Shown here piece after piece: positions 8,727 through 17,900 of a DNA stretch of 64,000 nucleotides; the first letter of the stretch is position 1, and each line of letters starts with the position of its first letter. Position numbers and translations under genes: made by a program. The notes under the pieces were generated by a model that worked only from the letters and a program-made list of their open reading frames with translations, did not search any database and had not been told where the DNA came from. Source of the stretch: Alcanivorax limicola (GTDB taxonomy: Bacteria > Pseudomonadota > Gammaproteobacteria > Pseudomonadales > Alcanivoracaceae). The stretch spans positions 961,955 through 1,025,954 of the forward strand of contig NZ_JAIOUB010000001.1 of NCBI RefSeq assembly GCF_019931215.1, in the 5' to 3' direction.

Positions 8727-9479
8727 TCAGGGGTCCGGCCGAGCAGCCTGCCCCTGCGCGGCCGGCCAGGCAGGCGGTGCCGTGACCAGGCCATTATCCT
8801 GCCATTGATAGGCCGGCTGGTTGATCATTCGGCTCAGCCGCTGCAGTGAAAAATACGGAATATCCCGCAGAATGAGATTGCCCAGCCAGGCAGGAATAAA
8901 ACCGCCCGGATCAACGACCACCTCAAACGTGACGCGCACATCCGGCGCCTCCAGCGGTTCAAAACGAAGGTGCCCTGTCATCTCGGGCATACGCACATAT
9001 CCCGGCACTAACGGCATGTCCCCTTCCAGCGCCCGATAGCGCACGTTCACGGTGTGGTCGTCAGCGCTTTGGTGAAGCCTGATAAGCAACGCCACATCCC
9101 GGTTGCTCACCGGCCAGGGCAGGAAAGTGGTCACATGGACGTCCCTGTCCTGTGCCGTGCGCCGCCTTATCTCGGTAATCTCCGACACCATGTGCATCCA
9201 GCTGGCAATAAACGCGTAATCGTTCAGCTGCGCCCCGATGGCAGAAAAATCCTCCACGGGCATCACCATGACCCCACGAAAAGATCGCATGCGGCTGTCT
9301 TCATGCTTGCGCAGGAATACCTGGATATTGTCTCGATCAGTGATCAGATGCCAGACATGCGCACGCTCTGCGGTGTCAACGCCACTTCCCATGTCGCCAT
9401 GGGCCGAAGCCGACAGCAACAGCCAAGATGCCAACGCGCCTGACAACAGAACACCTGGTATGTTTTTCACCGACTGCAT
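8727..9479 (-). CDS. Secreted START-domain lipid-binding protein
   Basis: A 250-residue protein with an N-terminal signal peptide (hydrophobic core GVLLSGALASWLLLSASAHG). The rest matches the START/SRPBCC helix-grip fold: WHLITDRDNIQVFLRKHEDS at the start, FSAIGAQLNDY, and WPVSNRDVALL in the middle, as in membrane-associated START proteins. It probably binds a hydrophobic ligand in the periplasm. The ATG at 9479 starts the signal peptide cleanly; 18 further in-frame codons upstream lack any signal-like feature. It is transcribed in the same direction as the membrane protein and cardiolipin synthase behind it, with a 110-bp gap. Confidence 0.85.
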   Translation of the reverse strand: MQSVKNIPGVLLSGALASWLLLSASAHGDMGSGVDTAERAHVWHLITDRDNIQVFLRKHEDSRMRSFRGVMVMPVEDFSAIGAQLNDYAFIASWMHMVSEITEIRRRTAQDRDVHVTTFLPWPVSNRDVALLIRLHQSADDHTVNVRYRALEGDMPLVPGYVRMPEMTGHLRFEPLEAPDVRVTFEVVVDPGGFIPAWLGNLILRDIPYFSLQRLSRMINQPAYQWQDNGLVTAPPAWPAAQGQAARPDP

Positions 9480-9589
9480 TTCACCACGTTCCCCCCCAAG
9501 GAAACCTGAACAGCACCCCATGGATGCTATCACACTGCCATCACCGGCCCCGTGTGTCTCGTGACAGACTTGTTCTACTGATAAACCTG

Positions 9590-10090
9590 CTAATAAACCT
9601 GCCCCACAGACCAGACCGCGACTGCCGCGCTGGCAAGAGCCACCACCAACAGCTGTGTCTGCTGGCGCCGGGCGGCCAGCCAGGGCACCGGCCAGAGACG
9701 GCGCTGGGAAGGCAGGTGTTCAATGCCGGCCAGCAACACGGACGCCAGCAACAGTACCACCGCACCCGCCGCCAGGGGCATGAATACTGCGGCCGCTGCG
9801 GCAAGCAGCGGAATACTCAGCGCCAGGCCCAGGCCCGGCGCGGCGCCGCCGTCCTCCGCCGCATCCGGGCCGCTGGCTGGCGTAAATACCGGCGCCATGT
9901 ACAGGCCCGCCAACTGCCACAGATACAGCGCAGTAAGCAGATTGACGCCGCGCGCCAGCAACAGGCGGCCCTGAGCCTCAGGCAGCCAGGCGCAGATGCC
10001 CAGCAGTACAATCAGCAGTACCAGCGCGTAATGAAGGCGTAACATCAGCGCCGCGCGTGGTGGCAACATCTGGCCTTGCTCGAGTCTCAC
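9590..10090 (-). CDS. Hypothetical membrane protein (about 4 TM)
   Basis: A 166-residue protein with about four hydrophobic helices and a Gly/Ala/Pro/Asp-rich loop after helix 2 (SGPDAAEDGGAAPG). I do not recognise a family. It starts 24 bp after cardiolipin synthase on the same strand, so the two are probably one transcript. Internal ATGs at codons 8 and 16 are alternative starts. A role in envelope lipid synthesis is possible from context alone. Confidence 0.65.
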   Translation of the reverse strand: MRLEQGQMLPPRAALMLRLHYALVLLIVLLGICAWLPEAQGRLLLARGVNLLTALYLWQLAGLYMAPVFTPASGPDAAEDGGAAPGLGLALSIPLLAAAAAVFMPLAAGAVVLLLASVLLAGIEHLPSQRRLWPVPWLAARRQQTQLLVVALASAAVAVWSVGQVY

Positions 10091-10113
10091 TGCTCACTCA
10101 CTCCTGCTCACTC

Positions 10114-11562
10114 CTAGAGATATGGCTCCAGCACATAGGCCACGCCGTTACGCAGCCGCTTCAGGTAAGGCTGGCTATGCATGTCATCCAGACTCACCCG
10201 GCGGGCATTGGCCCGGCGCATGTCCATCCGGCGATTGAGCATTGCCACCAATGCCTCATCGTAGCATTCAAGGTCGAATTCGAAATTCAGGCGCAAACTC
10301 CTGGCATCCCAGTTACCGGAGCCCAGCAAGGCCCAGTGACCATCCACCGTCATCACCTTGCTGTGGTCAAACGGCTCGCCGGAGAAGTAGAGTTCACAAC
10401 CGTCGTTGACCAGCCAGGGCAGCATGTGCAGCGATGCCCAGTGCACCAGCCGCAGGTTGTTGCGGCCGGGTAGTATCAGTGTCACACGCACACCACGCAT
10501 GCAGGCCAGCTGCAGTGCGGTCAGCAAGGTCTGATCCGGCACGAAATAGGGTGTCATGATGCGCACTTCATACTGGGCACTGCCAATGGCGGCAAGCAGC
10601 GTCAATCGCCGTTTACCCAGATCCGCATCCGGCCCGGCGCTGATCCCCCGTGCCAGTATCGGGCCCGCGTCCAGCGTGCCCACATATTCCTGGTTGAGGT
10701 GTTCGCGGCAGGTGAAATACCAGTCCGCTGCGAAGCTGCGCAGCAGATGCTCGACCACGGGCCCCTCGATGCGCGCATGCAGGTCACGAATATCTGGCGG
10801 CTGCTGGACATAACCCGCGCGCAGATTCATGCCACCGGTGAAGCCGATACGCCGGTCAACAATCATGACCTTGCGGTGATTGCGCAGGTTCATATAGGGC
10901 ATTCGCCATGGCGCGAGGGAGTAGAGGAAACGCTCCACGATAACGCCACGCCGGCGCAGCCGGCGCACGATGGACGGGAAGGTATACAGCGCGCCCATAC
11001 CATCAATCAGCACCCGCACCTGCACACCGCGCTTTGCAGCGGCAGCCAGGGCATCCACCAGAGGGCGCCCGGCAGCGTCATTGCCGAAGATATAAGTCAC
11101 CAGAAAAATCGAGTCGCTGGCCTCGTCGATGGCCGCGGTCATGGCCGCCAGCGCGTCGGGGGCATCCATGACATCCAGCGCATTGCCATTCAGCAGGGGT
11201 AACCCGGTCAGCCGACCGGACAGCTCCGCGAGGGTATGCAGGTGGCTGGCTCTGGGCCGAGGCTGCACAACCGGCATCTGATCCGGTGTGTCCGTGAGAC
11301 TGTCGGGCGCAATCTGTCGGGCGCGGCGCTGGATGCGGTTCACGCCCAGCAGCAGGTAGAGCACGGCGCCGATCAACGGTAACAGCCAGATCAGCCCGGT
11401 CCATGCGGCAGCGGCACGCGCATCGCGCTTGTGCATCACGGCGTGCGACATCGCCAGCACCGCGACAACCAGACTGCTGAACGCCACCAGACCGGGCCAG
11501 TAGTCGTAAAGCTGGCGTCCCAGCGGTTCAAGCCCGGCCCAGATGTACTCCATCACCCCCAA
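10114..11562 (-). CDS. cls: Cardiolipin synthase (ClsA type)
   Basis: Phospholipase-D-superfamily enzyme that joins two phosphatidylglycerols into cardiolipin at the inner membrane. 482 residues: two N-terminal transmembrane helices (PLDc_N region), then two catalytic HKD motifs, HRKVMIVDRRIGFTGG and HSKVMTVDGHWALLGSGN. Start choice: GGAGG lies 6 nt before TTG at 11562 and 15 nt before the in-frame ATG at 11553, so I favour the TTG. Length and domain order are normal. It heads a minus-strand group with the small membrane protein that follows. Confidence 0.94.
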   Translation of the reverse strand: MGVMEYIWAGLEPLGRQLYDYWPGLVAFSSLVVAVLAMSHAVMHKRDARAAAAWTGLIWLLPLIGAVLYLLLGVNRIQRRARQIAPDSLTDTPDQMPVVQPRPRASHLHTLAELSGRLTGLPLLNGNALDVMDAPDALAAMTAAIDEASDSIFLVTYIFGNDAAGRPLVDALAAAAKRGVQVRVLIDGMGALYTFPSIVRRLRRRGVIVERFLYSLAPWRMPYMNLRNHRKVMIVDRRIGFTGGMNLRAGYVQQPPDIRDLHARIEGPVVEHLLRSFAADWYFTCREHLNQEYVGTLDAGPILARGISAGPDADLGKRRLTLLAAIGSAQYEVRIMTPYFVPDQTLLTALQLACMRGVRVTLILPGRNNLRLVHWASLHMLPWLVNDGCELYFSGEPFDHSKVMTVDGHWALLGSGNWDARSLRLNFEFDLECYDEALVAMLNRRMDMRRANARRVSLDDMHSQPYLKRLRNGVAYVLEPYL

Positions 11563-11748
11563 CCCAGTCCTCCTTTTGCCGGTTTTTCACTGCCCGGTCA
11601 GCCTCGCAATACTGCTGCCAACCTGCCCATGCAAGGCATTCAATGTGGCCGCTATTGTGGCATATTCGGGTGTCGACGGAAGCGCCACTCGCCGGTCGGT
11701 GATGTAAAACCGATGACAAGTGCAGAAAAAGCGATTACAAAAGGAGTT

Positions 11749-11769
11749 GTGGCGCCCGCCGGGCGCCAC
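11749..11769. repeat. Perfect 9-bp inverted repeat
   Basis: GTGGCGCCC and GGGCGCCAC are separated by GCC, in the gap between divergently oriented cls and the 55-codon gene. There is no T tract on either side, so it is probably not a terminator. It could be a protein site or a leader hairpin. The remainder of 11563-11822 shows nothing else I can name. Confidence 0.5.
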
Positions 11770-11822
11770 TGCCGTGTGTTCAGCAAGGCAAATTACCGGA
11801 CAACGCAAGAGTCAGACTGGTT

Positions 11823-11990
11823 ATGGGACGCCGTCAATTCGACGATTACGAACAGGACGAATGGCAAGAGCACCACGCCCGCGAGGAACGGCACAAGCAG
11901 CGTCGCGAAGCGCATCTGCGCAAGCGTGCTCAGGATGCACCGGCAGCACCAAAGCCGGACCGCCACTCGCACCGGGATCACGACGCCTGA
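11823..11990 (+). CDS. Small, highly charged hypothetical protein
   Basis: A 55-codon frame encoding a protein that is more than half charged residues (runs of E, H, R, K, D; for example EEWHHAREERH-like composition) with no hydrophobic segment. Third-position G+C matches the neighbouring genes. A weak AAGAG ribosome site lies about 10 nt upstream. I do not recognise it. It may be a small RNA-binding or linker protein; it could also be non-coding. Confidence 0.45.
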   Translation: MGRRQFDDYEQDEWQEHHAREERHKQRREAHLRKRAQDAPAAPKPDRHSHRDHDA

Positions 11991-12100
11991 TTCAGGGCTT
12001 CGCCGGGAGTTGTCTTACCACCGGGCGCCGCCCCTGCGCGGCCCGGCAGGTTTCGCTGTTGCCTGCAGATCACACAAGCGCCCGTCCTGCCATCGTATCC

Positions 12101-12451
12101 CTACGCTGAAAATCGCGCGGCCAGCGCATCCAGCACCGCCTCTGCCGACTTGTCGCAATGCCGGATCTGATAGCCGGCATGGCGGCGCTGCGACACACTG
12201 CGCTCCCAGCGCAATACGGCATCCACCGCCACTTCACGCCGCCCGGCCAGGGTCCAGGGCAGGATAAAGCGCAAGTGTGCGGGGCTGTCGCCGCAAACGG
12301 GCTCTACCCCCGAGATGCAAAACCCGCGCATGGAAATATCCACCAGATGGCCGAGATTGCGGCCGCTGGTAGCGTCCTGAACGCGGACATTGATTTTCAG
12401 ATGATCACGATGCTGACGTTGGTGTGAACCTTGCTGCGGACGTTGGTGCAT
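12101..12451 (-). CDS. PilZ-domain protein
   Basis: A 116-residue single-domain PilZ protein. The second c-di-GMP-binding box is recognisable as the LVDISMRGFCISG segment (D-x-S-x-x-G pattern). The N-terminal RxxxR box is less clear: the candidate is the QRQHRDHLKI region. GGGAGG lies 5 nt before the ATG at 12449-12451, which excludes the longer upstream frame. Likely a c-di-GMP effector; a partner is not evident. It is divergent from smrA. Confidence 0.82.
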   Translation of the reverse strand: MHQRPQQGSHQRQHRDHLKINVRVQDATSGRNLGHLVDISMRGFCISGVEPVCGDSPAHLRFILPWTLAGRREVAVDAVLRWERSVSQRRHAGYQIRHCDKSAEAVLDALAARFSA

Positions 12452-12558
12452 GACGACCTCCCGCGGGAAGCTGGCCTGAAACGACCTTTGAGGTCCCAGT
12501 TTCCGCCTGCATTGGGTACTATTCAAGTCAGACACAACAGACACCATACCAGCAGGTA

Positions 12559-13164
12559 ATGGCCATGACGGACAAAGACCTGGATCTCTTTCACAGCGAA
12601 CTGGGAGACGTACGCCCTATCGGCCCCAGCGATCGCATCCGCCCCGAAGGCAGGCCCGCGCCGACATTGAGCCAGCAAGCCCGTCGCGATGCCGCCCAGC
12701 ACGCCAGACGTCTGGACCCGAACCCGTTGACGCTGCCAGAGCAGGTCCCGCAGGTCGGTGCCCACGATATCGTCGGGCTGAAGAAAAACGGGGTTCAGGA
12801 GGGGGTCTACCGCAAACTGCGACTGGGCAAGTATGAGATCCAGGCGCGGCTTGATCTGCATCGGGTATTACTGCGGGACGCACGGACACAGGTCTACGAC
12901 TTCCTGCGGCATGCCCACGAAGCGGGTCTCAGAACCGTAATGATTACCCATGGCAAGGGTTTGCACAGCGAAACGCCTGCGCGCATGAAAAGCCACACCC
13001 TGCACTGGCTCGAGGAATTCGATCTGGTGCTGGCCTTCCATTCGGCGAAACCGGCCCATGGTGGCACCGGCGCAACCTATGTGCTGCTGCGCAAATCCTC
13101 CGAGGCCAGCCTCAAGACCCGGGAGGTGTACGCTGAGCGCAGCCGTGCGCAGCGCAAGACCTGA
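12559..13164 (+). CDS. smrA: Smr-domain endonuclease SmrA
   Basis: A 201-residue protein: a variable basic N-terminal region and a C-terminal Smr domain (from about residue 95) with LDLHRVLLRDARTQVYDFL, the catalytic-loop motif THGKG and the ending HGGTGATYVLLRK. The whole pattern matches stand-alone SmrA proteins, which share a domain with MutS2 and act as nucleases; in other bacteria Smr proteins can cut mRNA on stalled ribosomes. A second ATG two codons in is an equal start. It converges on sthA with an 18-bp gap. Confidence 0.92.
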   Translation: MAMTDKDLDLFHSELGDVRPIGPSDRIRPEGRPAPTLSQQARRDAAQHARRLDPNPLTLPEQVPQVGAHDIVGLKKNGVQEGVYRKLRLGKYEIQARLDLHRVLLRDARTQVYDFLRHAHEAGLRTVMITHGKGLHSETPARMKSHTLHWLEEFDLVLAFHSAKPAHGGTGATYVLLRKSSEASLKTREVYAERSRAQRKT

Positions 13165-13182
13165 CCCCGGCCAGAGCGGGCT

Positions 13183-14580
13183 TCAGCGGCGCAGGCGGTT
13201 CAGCCCGTTGATGGCGGCGACCCGATAGGCTTCTGCCATGGTCGGATAGTTGAACGTGGTTTCCACGAAATAGTTGATGGTGTTGTTGGGCGATGGCTGC
13301 GCCATGATGGCCTGCCCCACATGCACGATTTCGGTGGCCTGGTAACCAAAGCAGTGAATGCCCAGCAGCTCCAGCGTGTCGCGATGAAACAGCAGCTTGA
13401 GCATGCCTGCTTTCTCGCCGGTAATCTGGGCCCGGGCCAGGTTCTTGAAAAACGCCTGGCCCACTTCGTAGGGCACCCGCGCTTCGGTCAGTTCGTGTTC
13501 GGTGCGCCCGACGGAGCTGATGCCCGGAATGGTGTAGATCCCGGTAGGCACATTGCCCACATGGCGCGCCGGCTCGCCACACAGCGCCGCCGCACAGAAG
13601 CGCCCCTGGTCGTAAGACGCGCTGGCCAGTGAGGGCCAACCAATCAGGTCACCGACCGCATAGATGCCCGGCACCTGTGTCTGATACTGCTCATCGACCT
13701 GCAGCTGACCTCGCGCGTTAGGTTCCAGCCCCACGGTTTCCAGCCCGAGCTGCCCCGAGTTGCCGCTGCGGCCATTCGACCATAACAAGGCATCCGCGCG
13801 CAGACGCTTCCCTGACTGCAGGATCAGCGTCACCCCCTCATCATCTGCCTGTACCGACTGATATTCCTCACCGTGACGGATGGTGCAACCCTGCTCACGC
13901 AAGTGATAACTGAGCGCGTCGGAGATCTCGGCATCCAGGAAATCGAGCAGGTGCTCCCGGTTATTCACCAGATCGATGCGCATGCCGAGCCCGGTGAACA
14001 GGCTCGCGTACTCGCAACCGATCACGCCCGCACCGTAGATGATCAGATTCCGCGGCGTGTGCGCCATATTCAGAATGGTATCGCTGTCGTAAATGCGAGG
14101 ATGGTTGAAATCCACATCGTCGGGTCGGTAAGGGCGCGAGCCAGTCGCCAGGATGACGTGGCGGGTTTCCAGCACCCATTCACGTTCTTGCTCGTCTTCT
14201 ACCTGCACCCGGCCTTCACCGGCAAGGCGGCCACGGCCATTGAACAGCTGTACGCGATTGCGAAAATAGGCGCCTGAGCGCACCCGCACCTGCGCACCGA
14301 TGACATCGCTGATCTTGTTGACCAGATCTGGCCAGCCCACATCCGGCACCGCCGAGACGCCCTGCAGCAGCGGGTTGCGCTGGTGGCGAATGACCTGACG
14401 TACCTGATGGCGCAGTGCCTTGGAGGGAATGGTGCCCAGGTGCGTGCAGCTGCCCCCGACCTGCTGCTGATCCTCGATCATGGCAACCCGCATACCACTT
14501 TTCGCGGCTCGCATTGCTGCCGCCTCCCCTGCTGGACCACTGCCTATTACTACCAGGTCCCAACCGGAAGAGGTGTTCAT
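13183..14580 (-). CDS. sthA: Soluble pyridine nucleotide transhydrogenase
   Basis: Flavoprotein that passes hydride between NADPH and NAD+, balancing the two pools. 465 residues, standard length. FAD site [18 protein letters not shown] at the N-terminus; NAD(P) site [15 protein letters not shown] in the middle; C-terminal dimerisation domain with [18 protein letters not shown]. As in true SthA, the first redox-type Cys of the lipoamide-dehydrogenase family motif is replaced ([13 protein letters not shown] has a single Cys), which separates it from Lpd and glutathione reductase. AGGAG lies 5 nt before the ATG. Confidence 0.97.
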   Translation of the reverse strand: MNTSSGWDLVVIGSGPAGEAAAMRAAKSGMRVAMIEDQQQVGGSCTHLGTIPSKALRHQVRQVIRHQRNPLLQGVSAVPDVGWPDLVNKISDVIGAQVRVRSGAYFRNRVQLFNGRGRLAGEGRVQVEDEQEREWVLETRHVILATGSRPYRPDDVDFNHPRIYDSDTILNMAHTPRNLIIYGAGVIGCEYASLFTGLGMRIDLVNNREHLLDFLDAEISDALSYHLREQGCTIRHGEEYQSVQADDEGVTLILQSGKRLRADALLWSNGRSGNSGQLGLETVGLEPNARGQLQVDEQYQTQVPGIYAVGDLIGWPSLASASYDQGRFCAAALCGEPARHVGNVPTGIYTIPGISSVGRTEHELTEARVPYEVGQAFFKNLARAQITGEKAGMLKLLFHRDTLELLGIHCFGYQATEIVHVGQAIMAQPSPNNTINYFVETTFNYPTMAEAYRVAAINGLNRLRR

Positions 14581-14698
14581 ATGCGCTCCTGTAACGTTTT
14601 ACCGATGTATGTGGCACCATTATACGCAGGTCGGCAAATTTACTGCATACGACCAGGGTACAGTCACCGGAAAACAGTCACCGGAAAGGAGTATTGGC

Positions 14699-14980
14699 AT
14701 GGCATCAGGCTGGCGGGGGCAGTGGCAGCGCGCAACGCGATGGCTGCGGAACAATCCTGCAACGGCACTCAAGATTCTGGGGGTCGTGCTGGTGGTCATC
14801 ATCGTGCTGCAGAACATGGAGCCCACCTCCGTGAACCTCCTGTTCTGGCAGTTGCCGGCCGTGCCCAAGCTGCTACTGCTGCTGGCCGCCATGGCCGTCG
14901 GCGCACTGCTCTGGGAGAGCCTGCGCCGGCGGCGTCATCAAAAACGCGGCGGCATGGCGAAACGCAAACCCTATTACTGA
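14699..14980 (+). CDS. LapA/DUF1049 small membrane protein
   Basis: A 93-residue protein with two transmembrane helices (KILGVVLVVIIVLQN and LLLLLAAMAVGALLWE) joined by MEPTSVNLLFWQLPAVP, the classic LapA-domain layout, and a basic tail. In E. coli the LapA/LapB pair controls lipopolysaccharide assembly through LpxC; a lapB neighbour is not present here. GGAG precedes the ATG at 14699. Its last 7 nt overlap tail to tail with the CSLREA gene. Confidence 0.85.
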   Translation: MASGWRGQWQRATRWLRNNPATALKILGVVLVVIIVLQNMEPTSVNLLFWQLPAVPKLLLLLAAMAVGALLWESLRRRRHQKRGGMAKRKPYY

Positions 14981-17900
14981 GCTACGCGCCGCCCTGCACG
15001 ACGGCGCATCAGCAGCAGGCTGGCAAGCAGCAGCAAGCCGCCGCCCGCCCCGATCATCTCGCCCCCGGATGCGTTCTGCTGGGGGAAGGTGATACTGATC
15101 CTGAGCCGGGACTTGTCACCACATTCATCCTCCAGATCCACATCGAAGCTGTCGGTGAAGCGTTTGGTATCATCGCCATGGCGATAGGTCACCGTGAAGT
15201 TCTCCAGGTCGAAGATCACGCCGGTCCCTTCGATACTGTTATCCAGAGCACGCCGGGCGAACAGCGGGCGGCGGTTTTCATTCAGGCGCAGGGCAACAAT
15301 GCGGAAGTCTGACTCCCGCACCCCTTCATCCAGCAGATGAATGGTGACTTCGCCACCCGGGGAAATGCGACGCTCGATCGCGCGTCGAGGCACTATCGGT
15401 GGCACATTGACGATCGTCACCTCGGCGATACCCGTGATGGTGGTCGGCGTTTCGTCCCAGACTCGTTCCTCTTCTTCAGTGACGGGGTCCACCACCGTGT
15501 CGAAGCGGTCTACATCGACGCTGTAGCGGAAACGATCCTTGAACGGCAAATCACCGCAGGTCACCATCGGCGAAGGCTGGCGGAAGCGATAGACGACAAT
15601 GCAATCATCGTCCAGATGATCCGCCGGATCAGCGCCGAGATTATTGATGCTGTCCTGGTCGTCGATGTTCTGACCGATGCCACACTCGAAATCTGCGTTA
15701 TGGATATCATCCAGGGCATGGACGAACTCTTCGCCGTTCGGAAGTTGCTGAACTACGTCGTCGTATTGCAGCACTGGCTCATCGGTATTGTCCGGATCAC
15801 GCCGACGCTGACGGACAAATACTTCACCGGTGGTCTCCGCCACATCCTCACCGTCACCGGAAAGCAACGTCAGGGTGCCGCGCCGGAACCCCATGTCCGC
15901 CTCGCCTGCTATGTCGTTGGCCACTACATCAAGCCGCACGGAGCGCGTGAAGCGATTGTTATTGTTGCCCACATCATCAATTGCCGTGGGGCGCTGGAAC
16001 TCGAAAGCGCCCCGGTCACAACGGCCGCCGGAGGCGCGCGACGCACCGCGCAAATCCGTAACACGACAGACGTCCGCCGAACCCAGCCCGTTGACCAGGG
16101 CCGCAGGATTGCCCGCCTCGATGATCGGTGCATAGCTGCCGTCTGTTACCGGCAAGTGCGGCAGAAACCAGTCATCGCCTGCCAGTTCATCCGGCACTGC
16201 AAGCACGCCAGCATTCAGCGCCGCACGAATGTCTGCCAACGGTGCCGTGTCGTTTTCTTCCATGTTGTTACTGGTATCCGTCAGACAGCTGGCGTCGATG
16301 CTTCCGGCAAAAAGATTGTACTTGCTGCGTTGCAGGCGCCGGTCACCCAGACCGCAGAGGGCGGAAGCACCGGCGTAGATACTATTGGAAAGCGTTACAT
16401 TGCCCACGCTGATATCCAGCACCGGGTCAGGCAGTACGCCCAGATCGAGCTGTGCAGGCCCAGCATTGTCCAGGAAGGTGCTGCTGATGATGTTTACCGT
16501 ACCAGCGTTTTCATTCAGGTCTATCGCAGCACCACCCTGGGTGGCGTTGTTCTCGAAGAAGGTGCTGTTGACGATACGCAGCTGACCAAAGCCGCGAATA
16601 TCCAGTGCGCCGCCAGCATCACCGGCGCTGTTGCCGGCAAACGTGCTGTTGCTGATCTCGATATCATGGCTTTCCTGTTGCGCGACCATGGCGAGAGCAC
16701 CGCCGTGCCCTGAGGACTGGTTGTTGAGCATCACGCTGTTGCGAATCACAACACTGCGACGCTCATCCGCGCTGAAATTCAGATAGACAGCACCGCCCGC
16801 GCTGGCCTGGCTGTCTTCGATGCGCACGTTGTCCAGTACCAGACTGGTATGCGCAAGGATCGCACCGCCAGGCTGGGCACCCGCGTTGCCGCCCCGCAAC
16901 GTCAGATCACGAAACACGACACGGCTGCGGTTCTCCATGATGCGGTGCAATGTGCCCGCATCGATAACCGTCTTGTCTGGGCCTTCGCCCTGGATGATAA
17001 CGCGGTTACTCAAGCCGACAGCCAGTGGCGCGACAAGCGTAATGGTGCCCTCCGGTAACAGAATCAGATCCTCGCCGGTCTGGCCGTTGGCGCAACCGGT
17101 GCTGTTGGGCACCTTGTCGATAGCACTGTCTATCGCTTCACGCAAACTGCACTGCCCCGCCACCGGCGGCGGCAGGATCACGCTGTCACCCGGGTGTGTC
17201 ACCTGGATCTCTGCCGCCTGTGCACCGGTGCACAGCGTCAGCGCGGCGAAAGCCAGCATTGCGTGTATCGCTGATCTGCCACGGACGCGCCGCAGGTATC
17301 CGGCACAGACGAGCAGCAGCCACACCAGGCCGCCGCCACCAAAATCATCGATATTGCGACTTTTCGTCAGGCCGCTCGCCGGACGCGCCTCGATGGCGAC
17401 ACGCGCACCGATATCGTTGTCACCCAACGTCGCGCCGACGATGGCATCCCGGTTCACGCGATAGGAAAAATAGTCATAACCGTCATACAGACCATTGAAG
17501 GTATAACGCAGAGTGGGGTAACCATCTTCTATCACTGCCTCGATCACCGCCCCCCGGCCCGAAGGCTGCACGACCTGGATACAGGGCGTACCCGGCGCAA
17601 GCAGATCACAATCCACCGTCGCGTCACGCAGATCATTGGCGATAACATCAATGACTGACGCCTCACCAATCACCAGTTTGCTGGTGTCATTGGCGCCCTC
17701 TGCCTTGCGGAACTCGTAGGCCCCGATATCACAGCGATCCTCTCGCCTGAAGGCACGCTGATCTTCCGCTTCACAAGAGAACTGGATACTGGTGATGGGA
17801 CTGCCGGCGTCCACCACAGCAGGCAAACCATTGGCAACAGGACTGGCGGCAAAATTCGGCAGGAAACCGGGCAATGCAAACGGTGTATCCGGTATCAAGG

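Noticed and set aside
11431-12267. Long plus-strand frame between cls and smrA
   Set aside because: It is antisense to cls and PilZ coding sequence, with low-complexity Arg/Pro/Ser composition; the smaller 11823-11990 frame is more plausible.
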